The position numbers and the translations under genes are program-made. Shown here piece after piece: positions 63,238 to 64,000 of a stretch of 64,000 nucleotides of DNA. The stretch comes from Duganella dendranthematis (GTDB lineage Bacteria; Pseudomonadota; Gammaproteobacteria; Burkholderiales; Burkholderiaceae_D). The stretch spans positions 2,108,001 to 2,172,000 of the forward strand of contig NZ_CP051684.1 in assembly GCF_012849375.1 (NCBI RefSeq), written 5' to 3'. Every line of letters starts with the position of its first letter. The stretch's first letter is position 1. A model generated the notes under the pieces. The model was not told where the DNA came from and did no database searches. It saw only the letters and a program-made list of their open reading frames with translations.

Positions 63238-64000
63238 GCTTCGCTCTCCTCGCTGGCGGCGGCTTCGGCCTCCACCGGTTCATTCAACGTGTCGCGGATA
63301 TAGTCGGCCGGCAGGCGGTGGCGCGCGGCCAGCGTCTCGATGCTGTCGCCGGCCGCGTGTTCGGCCTGCAGCGTTTCCAGCCAGCCCAGCAGGCCGGTCG
63401 ACAGCGAACGGCCTGCCTTCTCGCCTTCGCGCGTGGCGCCGCCCTCTTCCATATCGTACTTGTTGGCGTAGCCGCGCGGCGTCACCATCAGGCCGTGGCG
63501 CACGAAGGTGTTGCTGTTGCCGATCAGGACCGTGCTGAGCATGCCGATGTCGGCTTCGGCCATCGAATCGAGCGTGGTGAAGACGATGTTCTGGCGGCGG
63601 CGGTAACCGCTCTTGACGATAGCCACCGGGGTGTCCGGGCGGCGATGGCGCAGGAACAGGCGCTGCGCTTCGACGATCTGGCGCGTGCGGCGGCCGCTCT
63701 TCGGGTTGTACAGCGCGACCACGAAATCGGCCATGGCCACAGCGTCCAGCCGGCGGGCGATGGTCGGCCACGGCGTCAGCAGGTCGGACAGCGAGATCGC
63801 GCAGAAATCGTGCGTCAGCGGCGCGCCAACCAGCGCGGCGCAGCTGTTCAGCGCCGAGGCGCCGGGGATGATTTCCACCTGCACCGGATCGTCCGGCGTC
63901 CAGCCGGACTGGAACAACACTTCATAGGTCGGACCGGCCATGCCGTAGACGCCCGCATCGCCCGAGGAAATCAGCGCCACCTTCTTGCCGGCGCGCGCCG
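63234..64000 (-). CDS. cobJ: Precorrin-3B C17-methyltransferase, 3' part (5' end off window)
   Basis: 255 codons present; the frame is open to the window edge, and the ATG-like start near 63980 is really a GTG valine inside the protein (GKKVALISSGDAGVYG). SAM-binding tetrapyrrole methylase fold: SSGDAGVYGM, PGASALNSCAA, VALYNPKSG and VLIGNSNTFV are typical of CobJ/CbiH. It methylates C17 and contracts the corrin ring in vitamin B12 synthesis. A C-terminal extension of about 55 residues after YANKYDMEEGG, ending in a Glu/Ala-rich tail, is unusual for CobJ. Confidence 0.88.
   Translation of the reverse strand, partial: ARAGKKVALISSGDAGVYGMAGPTYEVLFQSGWTPDDPVQVEIIPGASALNSCAALVGAPLTHDFCAISLSDLLTPWPTIARRLDAVAMADFVVALYNPKSGRRTRQIVEAQRLFLRHRRPDTPVAIVKSGYRRRQNIVFTTLDSMAEADIGMLSTVLIGNSNTFVRHGLMVTPRGYANKYDMEEGGATREGEKAGRSLSTGLLGWLETLQAEHAAGDSIETLAARHRLPADYIRDTLNEPVEAEAAASEESEA

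Overview
This is a gene-dense, GC-rich (roughly 63-65%) Gram-negative chromosomal segment. Gene content (czcICBA, Gram-negative porin, 3-hydroxybutyrate dehydrogenase, TonB-dependent receptor with alpha-glucan enzymes, CzcE, DUF4011 helicase) and codon style suggest a betaproteobacterium of the Oxalobacteraceae type (Massilia / Duganella / Janthinobacterium-like). This is inference from content; no rRNA or other marker is present. I see no tRNA, rRNA, CRISPR array, insertion sequence or prophage.

Layout. 1-2119: 5' part of a very large minus-strand protein made almost entirely of 8-residue repeats arranged in 651-bp super-repeats; it runs off the left edge. 2120-2724: AT-rich non-coding DNA. 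2725-4792: GlxA-type AraC regulator with a small membrane protein, divergent from a DJ-1/PfpI protein. 4797-8726: a polysaccharide deacetylase-caspase-EF-hand-TPR fusion and a di-haem peroxidase lipoprotein. 8872-13089: phosphoesterase lipoprotein and an OmpR/histidine kinase pair. 13286-21108: a TonB receptor, GH13, flavin-dependent halogenase and GH97 locus for alpha-glucan uptake and breakdown. 21145-27111: czcICBA heavy-metal efflux operon. 27269-31257: PAP2 phosphatase lipoprotein with autotransporter-type strand repeats, then YeiH and its LysR neighbour. 31254-37543: a two-gene operon of an M48-type metalloprotease and a DUF4011 helicase with C-terminal nuclease-like domain (candidate defence module). 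37606-39228: lipocalin, glutaredoxin and a coiled-coil membrane protein. 39279-43035: three-subunit GMC-type membrane dehydrogenase with a clear GntR-type operator upstream. 43270-47635: S53 protease, SrpA-type catalase, pirin. 47639-51998: two closely similar metal-type response regulators around one kinase, then CzcE and a porin. 51999-53384: hydroxybutyrate dehydrogenase and a carboxymuconolactone decarboxylase-family protein. 53504-60089: ECF sigma, anti-sigma, caspase and TPR-CHAT operon (the CHAT gene carries a one-base frameshift). 60277-62201: divergent trio of envelope proteins. 62278-64000: ssb, a 2Fe-2S ferredoxin-like protein and cobJ, the last cut by the right edge.

The most unusual material is (i) three caspase-clan proteins in one window, two of them in a sigma/anti-sigma operon; (ii) the M48 protease plus DUF4011 helicase-nuclease operon; (iii) an imperfectly palindromic ~90-bp repeat at two convergent gene ends that supplies the C-terminal codons of two unrelated genes in different reading frames; (iv) the halogenase inside a sugar-uptake locus with an altered signature motif; and (v) an 11-bp-period operator array in front of czcE.
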